Assembly: GCF_024586455.1 (NCBI RefSeq) | Contig: NW_026089623.1 | Location: 13,042,784 to 13,106,783 of the forward strand | Length of the DNA stretch: 64,000 nucleotides | Reading direction: 5' to 3' | DNA from: Bactrocera neohumeralis | Taxonomy: Eukaryota; Arthropoda; Insecta; Diptera; Tephritidae | Shown: one piece after another, positions 50,124 through 61,220 of the stretch | Layout: each line of letters begins with the position of its first letter | Numbering within the stretch: the first letter of the stretch is position 1 | The notes under the pieces: model-generated | The model's input: only the letters and a program-made list of their open reading frames with translations | Told to the model about the DNA's origin: nothing | The model's database searches: none | Made by a program: the position numbers and the translations under genes

Positions 50124-51246
50124 TTAGAGTGATTTAATTTCAGAATGATACATATTACCTTGGCTTTGACGAATATGTGTCATCGGTGCCCATTCTTTTT
50201 CTTCAGCAGTAATCAACTCATATGATCTTTGAGTACTTAACTTTGGCATGATACGACGAATTCGAGCAGTTGTATTCAGTAAGGCATTCAAACAGCTAAA
50301 CCTTGCTACCAAATGTATTCGTTGTGTTCGAAAGGATGTCATCAGATGCAAAGATGCATCTTCAAAGACGGCTTTCCTCGTCATAAATTTGGTTTTCCTC
50401 AGCTGTGAGACTTGGTAAAGCTGATGATGATTCATTTACCGCATGAATAAGAGGAGGTCCCTTCCAGCAAAGTTCGTTCCCCATGATTGCTAACGGTGTA
50501 ATTCCGCGGCTGGCGCAGTCGGCGGGATTGTTTTATGTCCGAATGTGTCGCCACGCGTTTATATTCAATTTTGATTATATCAAAGCTAACCTATTTGCCA
50601 CATATTGTTTCAATGAAGAAGGTCGCCGACGAACCCAATGTAGAACGTTTCTTGAGTCACTCCATAAAGTGTAAGCCATATCTTCCAACTGCAAGGCGCG
50701 AAATATGTTTTTCATAGTTGTAACCAATAGCTGAGCTGCAGAAAGCCTGAGGCGGGGGATAGTCATTTTCTACATCGGAGCAACTCTTGTTTTTGCGACA
50801 ATCAGAAATGTATGGGATCCTCCGTTAGCGCTGGTGTTTGGTAGGTAAAATACTGCTGCGTAAACTTTGGTACTTGCATCGCAAAACTCATAGAGTGTCT
50901 GATCCCCAGCCATCGTGGTATTTTGGTTCTTTCTGGCATTTCATCCAAGTCTCTCGAAGAGAGACCATAGAATTTGAACAAACATCACGTCACGACAACT
51001 GATGCCAGTATCCCCAGTGGACCATACAACCTTGCAATATCACTCAAAACAATCCTTTTAGCAGGGATTGTGTTAAAATTACATACATTTGCCTTGAACA
51101 ATAACGTATCAGTATTTGGATTCTAATGTAGGCCCAATACCACTCTGCTGTAATCGCAAAAAATTGATCACCGATGCTGTTGCCTTAGGGCCACTGATTC
51201 CTTTTAGGGTCTGGACGCAGTTGAAGTTCCACTTATCTAACTCAAA
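50124..51246 (-). pseudogene. BEL/Pao RNase H region
   Basis: Minus 50766-50575 gives IPRLRLSAAQLLV, LWSDSRNVLHWVRRRP, the BEL RNase H motifs (A-A-x-L-L, W-x-D-S). Frame 50435-50124 gives a helical HLMTSFRTQRIHLVARFSCL and ITAEEKEWA. 51246-50770 is fragmented, with stops. BEL RNase H degrades the RNA template strand. Confidence 0.7.
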
Positions 51247-52089
51247 TTAACCTTGATGAAGAATGGCATCAACGTCCTGAGCACGGTAATAATCATTAAC
51301 ATAAAAGCTATGAAGGATGCTGTCCCGTTCTGCGGCTGTGAGAGCTACCGAGTACCGCCGAAATCGATGAAGTATGTCATCCACGTTTTCCTGTAGCTGT
51401 GTTCCACTTAGTTGCGTATCGTTAAGAGATATACAGGTCGTTGTTTTAGACGATGCGTTAAACATTACTCTGAGTTTAGAAAATATCAGGGTGAGGGATG
51501 TAATTACAACTTTCCATGCCAACTGAGCGTCAATCGGAGCATCAATTGCCTCCATATGTCCCAAATTCATGTATTCCTTCATGAATTCCAAATATTTCTC
51601 CTTTAGTACATAGTCGTTTGCCAATGCCCTCTCTAGCTTAAAAAATTGCCGAAGTGCCGCCGAATGGGAGTTTCCATATGGAGGGGCATTCGATTGAAAT
51701 GGTATCTGTACAATATATTGACCATTCGTATGTCGCGTAGCCGTACTTGTGAAAGTCTCTTCACATTCGTCCACTTTCAACTTGATAGTATCAGGAGGTT
51801 CTTCCATTGCCCAAAATTCTCTTAGAAGTTTATCGGTGGTAGAATCATCGGAAATTAAATTAGTGATAAAAACGGGTTGGTTGGGTAGGCCAAATGTTTG
51901 CCCAATCAGTAGTTCCAAGGGACCTGGTATACCGAATGTCGGATCAGCCAAACGAAGATCCCTTAACTGTAATTGAATCAATGATGTACGCATCAAAACT
52001 GATCTGGAACTTCTCATTGAAAGGCTTTGATCAGTACCCTTGACTTGAAATATGCAGGTACTTCTAGAGAGATTCAAAGTGCTCGACAT
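51247..52089 (-). pseudogene. BEL/Pao protease end and reverse transcriptase
   Basis: 280 codons. The protease-RT spacer has LLIGQTFGLPN; RT has REFWAMEEPPD, NGQYIVQIPF, LEFMKEYMNLGHME, KLRVMFNASSKTT, SLNDTQLSGTQLQENVDDIL, and ends at SFYVNDYYRAQDVD. The catalytic YVDD box reads YVND here (codon around 51295), which would abolish polymerase activity, and the fingers are followed by a large deletion between NASSKTT and the box. Confidence 0.85.
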
Positions 52090-52135
52090 TCCTTTAAGTA
52101 ACCCTTACAGTCAGCAAGATGTACGTTTGCCGTTG

Positions 52136-53442
52136 CTAAGAGGATAGTCTGGTCACTCTGTAAGAGAAATGACTGGACGTCGCTCCTTGATCATTGTTGT
52201 CGAGAAAGTGCCTGTGGCGCCACCATTGGCGCAGTATCCGAAGCTCCAGGAGTAAATCTAGCGGAAGTACTTCAACGTTTCTCTGCTGGAACCTTCTACA
52301 TAGAAAAGTATTGTGTTTCTGTAGCCAGTTGAGACATAAAAAGAGACGGACAGTCGCGATTACGCCTTGAGGCAATTGAAATATAATGATACCTGCTTCA
52401 CAAGATCCCAGAGTTCGTCAAGCTGAAGGTTAAGAAACTTTTCACATTTCGAAATGCGATGAACCTCATTACAGGATGGGCATTTCGTTGTCTTGTCAGA
52501 TGCTACCAACGGATTAATAATTTTTCTGGAGTTTATGGTCAGATGTGCTTTCACGACACGACTTGATGTGCGTCCGCTTGAAAAATGTGAAGTAATTGTA
52601 GACGATGTCGGCAGGTTAGTTGCACGCAGTTCCACGAACATTATCACTTATTCCATTGTTGGGATGTCATAAGATTTTAGGCTCATTTCCCACTCGGTTC
52701 GGGTAACAACCGGTAGTTTCGGTAATAGCAGTGGTATGGCTATAGCATTCCATTGTTTTACTGGCACATTCATCATTTCAAGCGCTCTGAAGGAATTACG
52801 TACACTATCCACAAAGTTAAGTAGCGTAGCTCGAGATTTTGATAGGTGGGTTGATAAGTCTAGAAGATGCTGGACATGGTGCTCTGAAAGAGTACGGGAA
52901 TTGTCGAAACGTTGTCTCAGTTCAGCGCAGACTTCTTCGTACCCAACTGTGTACAAACCACCCACTACTGAAACATTTTCCGCCTTTACATATTGTCGCA
53001 ATTTTCTCAGTTTATAGATGGGTTGCAAGTCACTTCTGTTGTGAACAAGCGTCTCAAACATATCATTAAATGCTAAGCAATTGGACGGCTGTCCGTCAAA
53101 TATTGGAATTGAAAAGGGATCCAAATGCATGTCTGGTGCATAATTGCATTCCTGGTTATGAATCTTGATAAACGTTGACATTTTACGTTTTAATTTGACG
53201 CAAATATTGTCGAATATCTCCTCCGTTGAAGCGAGCAAATCATCATGCTCTGTCATGTCGTCTCCATATGCGCTGGAAACGAGGGCAAAATAGTTGTCCA
53301 TAAAACGAGAGAAATGTTGTCGGGTCCTACCCAAGAGCTGTTTACATTCTACACAGTCTGTATGGTAAATCTCTGCTTGAACTTGCGTCCAGATACGCAA
53401 ACTAGATGTGCGCGCTGATGTACGCAAGTTTAACGTTGACAT
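52136..53442 (-). pseudogene. BEL/Pao gag with zinc-knuckle region
   Basis: 53442-52648 (264 codons, start ATG 53442): LRTSARTSSLRIWTQVQAEI, IPIFDGQPSNCLAFNDMFET, LQPIYKLRKLRQYVKAE, VCAELRQRFDNSRTLSEHHV, ALEMMNVPVKQW. This is the DUF1759-type BEL gag. A frame change leads to 52647-52360 with CPSCNEVHRISKCEKF, the BEL zinc knuckle (C-x-x-C-x-x-x-H-x-x-x-x-C), then 52375-52136. The start context and length are normal; stops at 52645 and beyond break it. Confidence 0.85.
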
Positions 53443-53493
53443 ATTACCAGCAAATTAAACGATATACACACTACACACAGGAGGCACCAAAAA

Positions 53494-54008
53494 TGTTTAG
53501 GATTGCACTAAACACTCAAATCAAACCCTCACGGAATGACTTAACGATTTGAGCTATAATAAAACCACGATTTTAATTGTGGTACATATTTTATTTCACT
53601 TATTTATTTGGTACGCTCCAAGTACCATTCAATTAATCTGAAGGACAACTAAGACCAATCTTATGCTTAGCTCAAGCTTATATGTATAGAAAAACAGTAT
53701 GTAAGCGAACTGGCGAAAGTAATAATGTTGTTATTGCATACGGGACAATGGTCTGACCAAAGTACAGCGTAACCGTATGATGTGCCAAGCTAAACTCAAT
53801 CACCTGCTAATAGTGCTTCTAGTTGTTTTAGTATAGTGGACAATGATCTGACCCAAATAACGGTAGAAATGCCGAAATGAAAATGCGTCACCTGATCATG
53901 GTGATGTCAGATCGGGCAGCGTGTACCTGGATAATGGTGATGCCGTACAATTGGGCATATAAAGTATAAATAATTTAAATTATGTGAACTTATTATTAAT
54001 CGTTAACA
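53494..54008 (-). repeat. 5' LTR of the BEL element
   Basis: 515 bases, uninterrupted. In element orientation it starts TGTTAACGATTAATAATAAG and ends GTGCAATCCTAAACA; the sequence after it (TTTTTGGTGCCTCC, 53493-53480) is where the primer site should be. Confidence 0.85.
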
Positions 54009-54250
54009 ATAAGCGTTGGCTTTTTCTCGAAAATCTTGGCCTAGACCTTGACCTTGTTGAGAGTGAAATAACTCGTAGAAAACACTTATCAAAAAATCAG
54101 TTGTCAACTGACATTGTCCGAAATGTCTGGGCAGAAGCAGAACAACTAAGGAAGTCTGTAAGTCTAAGAGCCAAGTGCGGAGTTTGCCAGAGCTCAATTT
54201 GCCGTAAAACATATGAGCACTGCATTATTTGCCTTGAACATACGCAATGA
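54009..54250 (+). pseudogene. piggyBac transposase, C-terminal cysteine-rich relic
   Basis: After the BEL element the plus frame reads KRWLFLENLGLDLDLVESEI, TRRKHLSKNQLSTDIVRNVW, then KCGVCQSSICRKTYEHC and CLEH before a stop at 54250. The Cys/His spacing is the C-terminal zinc-binding domain of piggyBac transposases. It completes the fragments at 45422 and 46522. Confidence 0.8.
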
Positions 54251-54927
54251 ATAAAGCAAGTATGCAGGGAGTTAAGTCTAAGATATATTAACAACAAAAT
54301 AAATTTATAATAAATAAAACTATGAAATGTTAAAATCAAATTCAATTTGTAGACAGTAAAATTAACAAATATTAGAAAAAGACTACAGTTATAAAGCTTC
54401 TATAGGATACACTTACAAAACAATGAGTAGGTCAGTACGTGACCTTAACATCACATTTGAAACTTTTTATTGACATAACGGAAGGATAAATGTTGCGTAT
54501 TGAACCTCTGTCGCGTTTGCACAGCGTTCGTTGGAAGTTCGACGTCGCGTATTTGTTTGTGTATGCATGTTTAAGCTTAATATCCAGCTCTCAAGAAATG
54601 AAATGTAAAAACTTCATATAAAAAAATGCTTAAGAAATGGTCAAGTCAACGGTCAATTTTCAATAAAATGCGAATATGGCAATGCTGGTTTTGCGAAGAA
54701 ACATGAAATCATCAATTGTTTCTTGAAGAAATTCAAAGTAATCATTAAATCCATCCTAAAATTAGTTAATTATTATTATGAAATATAGTTCATTTAGAAA
54801 CTTTGTATAAAACTTCCCAATCTTCATTCCTATTCTTTAAATCGCAATTAAAATATTTATATACTTGCACACATAAGTTTGGTTTCTTTGTTTATTTTCT
54901 CTTGCTAATGTGGATCATTCACCAGAC
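54251..54927. other. Region after the piggyBac relic, no clear feature
   Basis: AT-rich, with a GC-richer block at 54495-54565 (GTCGCGTTTGCACAGCG). No ORF. May contain the piggyBac 3' end, but no TTAA-CCC pair was found. Confidence 0.35.
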
Positions 54928-55460
54928 ATAAAGAGATCCCCAACTCTCCTGTCTCTGGAAATTTGAGTGTCGCTCACCTACCGAACTTTGACAGTTTACT
55001 GGATTGGGTAGGTTTTGACGTTTTGCAATTGGAATGACTGGAACGGCCAGATTGAAATTATACCAAATTATATGTGAACGGAGGAATTTGTTTCCGCCGT
55101 TCAAGATCACTAATAAAAAATGTAAAACAATGAGAATCAATGTGAAATTAAATATATTTCATGAAACGTTTTGCAATTTGATGCATAGTAGCACTAATTT
55201 TTAGTTACCAATGATTAAAAACGTTTATTAATTGAGAACTAACAGGTTTATTAAGTATTGAAAGATCAAAAGTCAGTTGTTTTAATATACTATAAAATCA
55301 TAAAAAAGGATATTATATTTCAAGTTCAATATATAATAATTTGGAATCGTAATAAATGTGGGGTGTTTTAATTTAAATGCCCAAAAGCTCTTATTTTGTT
55401 CGATCTACCCACAACGGAAAATGTTATAAAAAACGCTTATTTTGAGGCGCTCTCCTCCGT
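54928..55460. mobile_element. hAT-type MITE, copy 2, right end damaged
   Basis: The text follows copy 1 (12735-13320) throughout: ATAAAGAGAT near the start, GGTTTTGACGTTTTGCAATTG, CGGCCAGATTGAAAT, TGTAAAACAATG, GGAAAATGTTATAAAA, TTTTGAGGCGCTCTC. The left end CAGACATAAAG is present; the right terminal repeat is missing after GCGCTCTC. No duplication readable. Confidence 0.75.
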
Positions 55461-55644
55461 TCACATATATTACTTAACTACAGCTCGAGAAATTAGAAGT
55501 AGAGTAGTAGAGAATCTTTACCAGTCTTGTTTCACGCCAATTTTTACTTTCAACGTAGTTCTCTATATTACTTTTTAATATTTTTTAGAGTTGGATTTTG
55601 GTGCCAGACGTAGGCAACACTGCAATCTTGCACCTACTTCTTAA

Positions 55645-57002
55645 TTTTTATACTCTTGCAACCAGTTGCTACAGAGTATTATAGTTTCGTTCATCTAACG
55701 GTTGTACATATCACCTAAAACTAATTGAGATAGATATAGGGTTATATATATGTACATACATATATAAATGATCAGAATGACGAGAAAAGTTGAAATCCGG
55801 TTGACTGTCTGAATGTCCGTCCATCCGTTCGTGCAAGCTGTAACTTGAGTAAAAATTTAGATATCTTCATGAAACTTGGCATGTCGGTTCCCTGGTACAA
55901 AACCAAATTCGATTTCGTAGGTGAGAGTAATCGGACCACAGTTCAATGTACATATCTCCTAAACCAGTAAAGCCACAATAACCAAATTTACTGAGTAAAA
56001 ATTTTACAAAAATTTCTACCGAAAGTGTGAAAATGGATGAAATCGGAAGATAATCCCGCTCACTTCCCATATAACGGTACTGTTAAAAACTTCTAAAATC
56101 GGGATAAATCAAGGACTAAACACACCAGACACATTAAATTTTAAAACAAATATGGTTTAAGAGAGCTTTACGGGAGCCGGTGTGAAAATTGAACGATGGA
56201 TATGGCACCGCCCACTTTTTGATCAAATACCATATCTCCGGACCCGACCAACCGTTTTGGATAAAATTTAATACTTGGCATTCTTCGTACACTTTTATAT
56301 CGCAGCATGAAAAAAGGCAAAATCGGACTACAATCACGTCTATCTCCCATCTAGCACAACTTTAAATTCGGCTTCATTCGTTTAGTTTCCAGTACATAAA
56401 CGAAGAAGGAATTAATACATTATGACGGGATCAAACTTTGCACGAATAGTATCTAGCGTATGCCATCTTGTGACCAAAATTGTTGAAATCCAGTAGAAAC
56501 TGTTCAAGCCTCTAGATACCGAATATTTAGACCACGGTACCAATAGCTGACTTTTGATCGGAAATGTCGGTCAATGTGTGATATATACTCGTATAACTGA
56601 AATTAAACGACAATCCTTCTCTTATAATCGTATGTCCGCATGCCAAAGATGGGTTAAATCGGACCAATACTTCCCTTAGCCCCAGTATACCTAATATAAA
56701 AATTTTCTAACTTCGGAGTGACTTTGTACAGCATATATCGGCCAATATGTGAGTTATCCCAATGAAAATAAAATAGTATGTTTTATTCATAACAGAAAAT
56801 TTTTGTGCCCAAAATAGATAAATTTGAGCAAAAATTTGGACTAGCCCCTATATAACTAATATCAGGATTTTCGAACATTCGGCTGACTTTACTGTATATG
56901 ATTGGTTTTACACCTTAAAGTATTTCGCTGGCTTTGATTCTTGCAAGTTACAAGAGTATAAAATGTTCGGTTGCACCCGAACCTAGCCCTTCCTTACTTG
57001 TT
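55645..57002 (+). mobile_element. HINE-B interspersed repeat, full-length copy
   Basis: Start TTTTTATACTCTTGCAACC with a palindrome, core ATGATCAGAATGACGAG, a short GTCY-like run at about 55806-55838, and end GAGTATAAAATGTTCGGTTG, hairpin GTTCGG ... CCGAAC, CTTCCTTACTTGTT. A sister family to HINE-A with a longer middle. Confidence 0.75.
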
Positions 57003-57027
57003 TAACGTTAACTTTGTACTTGACAAT

Positions 57028-58151
57028 TTTTATACTCTCGCAACAATGTTGCTAACGAGAGTATTATAGTTTTGTTCACATAACGGTTGTTTGTAAGTCC
57101 TAAAACTAAAAGAGTCAGATATAGGGTTATATATACCAAAGTGATCAGGGCGACGAGTAGAGTCGAAATCCGGATGTGTGTCTGTCCGTCCGTCCGTCTG
57201 TCCGTCCGTCCGTCTGTCCGTCCGTCCATCTGTCCGTCCGTCCATCTGTCCGTCCGTCCGTGCAAGCTGTAACTTGAGTAAAAATTGAGATATCATGATG
57301 AAACTTGGTACACGTATTCCTTGGCTCCATAAGAAGGTTAAGTTCGAAGATGGGCAAAATCGGCCCACTACCACGCCCACAAAATGGCGGAAACCGAAAA
57401 CCTATAAAGTGTCATAACTAAGCCATAAATAAAGATATTAAAGTGAAATTTGGCACAAAGGATCGCATTAGGGAGGGGCATATTTGGACGTAAGTTTTTT
57501 GGAAAAGTGGGCGTGGCCCCGCTCCCTACTAAGTTTTTTGTACATATCTCGGAAACTACTATAGCTATGTCAACCAAAGTCTACAAAGTCGTTTTTTTCA
57601 GGCGTTTTCATATACAGTTCAAAAATGGAAGAAATCGGATAATAACCACGCCCACCTCCCATACAAAGGTTATGTTCAAACTCACTAAAAGTGCGTTAAC
57701 CGACTAACAAAAAACGTCAGAACACTAAATTTTACGGAAGAAGTGGCACAAGGAAGCTGCACCCAGCCTTTTTTTAAAAATTGAAAATGGGCGTGGCGCC
57801 GCCCACTTATGGACCAAGAACCATATCTCAGGAGCTGTTAGACCGATTTCAATGAAATTCGGTATATAATATTTTCTTAACACCCTGATGACATGTACGA
57901 AATATGGGTGAAATCGGTTCACAACTACGCCTTCTTCCAATATAAAGCTATTTTGAATTCCATCTGATGCCTTCTCTGTATAATACGAGTATAAACATTA
58001 GGAACCAATGATGATAGCGTAATAAAACTTTACAAAAATACGGTATTTGAAAAATATGTAAATGACGTATTATGAAATCTCGATTATCACTTTACCATGC
58101 GAGAGTATAAAATGTTCGGTGACACCCGAACTTAGCCCTTCCTTACTTGTT
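57028..58151 (+). mobile_element. HINE-A repeat, copy 3
   Basis: Full length, with the longest (GTCY)n run of the window (57176-57261). Flanked left by TTAACGTTAACTTTGTACTT and right by CTAATTGGAATGGTGTAACA. Together with copy 4 it is part of a tandem duplication of about 1,190 bases. Confidence 0.78.
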
Positions 58152-58215
58152 TCTAATTGGAATGGTGTAACAAACCGAGAAATTATTGTGTTTAACGTTA
58201 ACTTTGTACTTGACA
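58151..58215 (+). repeat. Spacer of the HINE-A tandem duplication
   Basis: TTCTAATTGGAATGGTGTAA begins the spacer; its first 39 bases recur at 60371-60409 (two mismatches) and at 63395-63433. Its last 25 bases, TTTAACGTTAACTTTGTACT plus TGACA, recur at 57001-57025. So the unit spacer plus HINE-A was duplicated with about 1,190-base period. Confidence 0.8.
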
Positions 58216-60371
58216 TTTTTATACTCTCGCAACAAAGTTGCTAAGGAGAGTATTATAGTTTTGTTCACATAACGGTTGTTTGTAAGTCCTAAAACTAAAA
58301 GAGTCAGATATAGAGTTATATATACCAAAGTGATCAAGGTGACAAGTAGAGTCGAAATCCGGATGTCTGTCTGTCCGTCCGTCCGTCTGTCCGTCCGTCC
58401 GTCCGTGCAAGCTGTAACTTGAGTAAAAATTGAGATATCATGATGAAACTTGGTACACGTATTCCTTGGCTCCATAAGAAGGTTGAGTTCGAAGATGGGC
58501 AAAATCGGCCCACTGCCATGCCCACAAAATGGCGGAAACCGAAAACCTATAAAAAGTCATAACTAAGCCATAAATAAAGATATTAAAGTGAAATTTGGCA
58601 CAAAGGATCGCATTAGGGAGGGGCATATTTGGACGTAATTTTTTTGGAAAAGTGGGCGTGGCCCCGACCCCTACTAAGTTTTTTGTACATATCTCGGAAA
58701 CTACTATAGCTATGTCAACCAAACTCTATAGAGTCGTTTTCTTCAGGCATTTCCATATACAGTTCAAAAATGGAAGAAATCGGATAATAACCACGCCCAC
58801 CTCCCATACAAAGGTTATGTTGAAAATCACTAAAAGTGCGTTAACCGACTAACAAAAACGTCAGAAACACTAAATTTTACGGAAGAAATGGCAGAAGGAA
58901 ACTGCACCCAGGTTTTTTTTTATACTCTCGCAACAATGTTGCTAACGAGAGTATTATAGTTTTGTTCACATAACGGTTGTTTGTAAGTCCTAAAACTAAA
59001 AGAGTCAGATATAGGGTTATATATACCAAAGTGATCAGGGCGACGAGTAGAGTCGAAATCCGGATGTCTGTCTGTCCGTCCGTCCGTCTGTCCGTCCGTC
59101 CGTGCAAGCTGTAACTTGAGTAAAAATTGAGATATCATGATGAAACTTGGTACACGTATTCCTTGGCTCCATAAGAAGGATGGAAGGAAGAAGATGGGCA
59201 AAATCGGCCCACTGCCACGCCCACAAAATGGCGGAAACCGAAAACCTATAAAGTGTCATAACTAAGCCATAAATAAAGATATTAAAGTGAAATTTGGCAC
59301 AAAGGATCGCATTAGGGAGGGGCATATTTGGACGCAATTGTTTTGGAAAAGTGGGCGTGGCCCCGCCCCCTACTAAGTTTTTTGTACATATCTCGGAAAC
59401 TACTATAGCTATGTCAACCAAAGTCTACAGAGTCGTTTTCTTCAGGTATTTCCATATACAGTTCAAAAATGGAAGGAATCGGATAATAACCACGCCCACC
59501 TCCCATAGAAAGGTTATGTTGAAAATCACTAAAAGTGCGTTAACCGACTAACAAAAAACGTCAGAAACACTAAATTTTACGGAAGAAGTGGCAGAAGGAA
59601 GCTGCACCCAGGCTTTTTTTAAAAAATGAAAATGGGCGTGGCGCCGCCCACTTATGGACCAAGAACCATATCTCAGGAGCTACTAGACCAATTTCAATGA
59701 AATTCGGTATATAATATTTTCTTAACACCCTGATGACATGTACGAAATATGGGTGAAATCGGTTCGCAACCACGCCTTCTTCCAATATAAAGCTATTTTG
59801 AATTCCATCTGATGCCTTCTCTGTATAATACGAGTATAAACATTAGGAACCAATGATGATAGCGGAATAAAACTTTACAAAAATACGGTATTTGAAAAAG
59901 ATGTAAATGACGTATTATGAAATCTCGATTATCACTTTACCATGCGAGAGTATAAAATGTTCGGTGACACCCGAACTTAGCCCTTCCTTACTTGTTTTAA
60001 ATTGAAAATGAGCGTGGCCTCGCCCACTTATGGACCAAAAACCATATCTCAGGAACTACTAGACCGATTTCAATGAAATTCGGTATATAATATTTTTTTA
60101 ACACCCTGATGACATGTACGAAATATGGGTGAAATCGGTTCACGGCGTGGTTGTGACAATATAACGCTATTCTGAATTCCATCTGATGCCTTTTCTGTAT
60201 AATACGAGTATATACATTAGGAACCAATGATGATAGCGGAATAAAACTTTACACAAATACGGCATTTGAAAAATATGTAAATGACGTATAATGAAATCTC
60301 GATTGTCACTTTATCATGCGAGAGTATAAAATGTTCGGTGACACCCGAACTTAGCCCTTCCTTACTTGTTT
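58216..60371 (+). mobile_element. HINE-A repeat, copy 4, interrupted by copy 5
   Basis: The left part 58216-58918 ends CTGCACCCAGG followed by T's; the right part 59997-60371 resumes at AAATTGAAAATGAGCGTGG. Uninterrupted copies read through with a run of 7 T and AAAAATTG at this place. The right part carries a small inversion at 60144-60154. Confidence 0.78.
58919..59996 (+). mobile_element. HINE-A repeat, copy 5, nested in copy 4
   Basis: Starts TTATACTCTCGCAACAATG in the T-run of copy 4, has (GTCY)n at 59064-59103 and ends CTTCCTTACTTGTT. A stretch near 59178-59190 reads GGATGGAAGGAAGAAG, unlike other copies. Insertion into T's without a visible duplication fits the Helentron-associated mode. 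Confidence 0.8.
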
Positions 60372-60595
60372 TCTAATTGGAATAGTATAACAAACCGAGA
60401 AATTATTGTTTCTTCGAATGTGGCAAACGAAGATATGCAAATGTAGAAGACAGAATGACAAAGATGTGAAACTACGAATTTCAATTCGAGCCGTTTAGCT
60501 AAAACTAGCCATACACGAGACACATGTGTGTTTGATCTGTATGAAACCGTTTCGCCATACACGACGTACATATCTATTTTGGGTTCATTCATATA
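60372..60595. other. Flanking sequence left of the Harbinger relic
   Basis: After the 39-base shared word there is GCCATACACGA twice (about 60509 and 60552), perhaps subterminal repeats of the Harbinger element. No ORF. Confidence 0.35.
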
Positions 60596-60957
60596 ACAGT
60601 GAATATGTGCGACAAGAAAGCGAACGTCTTGGAATTTATATGTGTACGAAAAATCAAAAAAAAAGATAAATGTAAAAAAACGAATGTGGGTGGCGGAATG
60701 GTTAAGTTAAAGAAAATGAGTAGTGCAAAAGATTTGACAAATTTTTTACGCATGGATGCCACTTATAGAATGCTTCTGACCAGAATAAACCCCGCAATAT
60801 AGAAGAAAAATACTATTATGCAACATTACAGTTGCTTGCTTCAACAAACCTACGAAGATTTGCAATTTTGAACAAATATTTCAGCCCAATGCCTTGGAAA
60901 TATTGTTTTAGAGACCTGTGAAGTTATAGTTGCTCAATTAAAGTCGTTTATTCAAGT
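60596..60957 (+). pseudogene. PIF/Harbinger (HARBI1-like) transposase exon relic
   Basis: The frame from 60599 gives basic KKKDKCKKTNVGGG then SAKDLTNFLRMDATYRMLLT and RINPAI, the conserved HARBI1 segment (FLRM-x-x-x-T). After frameshifts, 60800-60950 gives NLRRFAILN and LGNIVLETCEVIVAQLKSFI. The end, TTCAAGTAAGTAATG at 60950-60964, looks like an exon end with a consensus splice donor. The DDE exon is not visible. Fly Harbinger genes commonly have introns. Confidence 0.65.
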
Positions 60958-61220
60958 AAGTAATGCATACATAAGTACATATATTATGGGCCAATTCACT
61001 AGGACCCCTTTGTAAAATATATAACATAACATAAAAGATAAAATATATTAACATTAAATAAAAAACAAAAATTCATTACTGAGATCAAAGTCACCACACT
61101 TTAGTTCAGGTAGACATTTGTATTAACATAAACCTTGCTGTACTATGTTTTAAATTTAATACTATAATTGTGTTTAAATGAGTTAAGCATCCCCTCACTC
61201 TACCTGGGAAAAACTGGCGC
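60958..61220. other. AT-rich stretch without feature
   Basis: Possible intron of the Harbinger relic; no motifs or ORFs. Confidence 0.3.

Larger units (their letters stand above)
46800..54008 (-). mobile_element. BEL/Pao LTR retrotransposon, full length but decayed
   Basis: LTRs 46800-49186 (interrupted by a HINE-B) and 53494-54008. In element orientation the LTRs begin TGTTAACG and end CTAAACA. Coding order on the minus strand is gag, zinc knuckle, protease/RT, RNase H, integrase. Left flank ATTGG and right flank ATAAG are not a clean 5-bp duplication, yet the piggyBac coding text stops on one side and resumes on the other, so this is an insertion. Confidence 0.85.

Noticed and set aside
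46795..54013. A 5-bp target duplication for the BEL element
   Set aside because: Flanks ATTGG and ATAAG match at only 3 of 5 positions; I do not claim a duplication, only that the piggyBac text is split.
57087..57272. ORF with repeated Cys-Pro-Ser-Val-Arg
   Set aside because: Translation of the (GTCY)n microsatellite.
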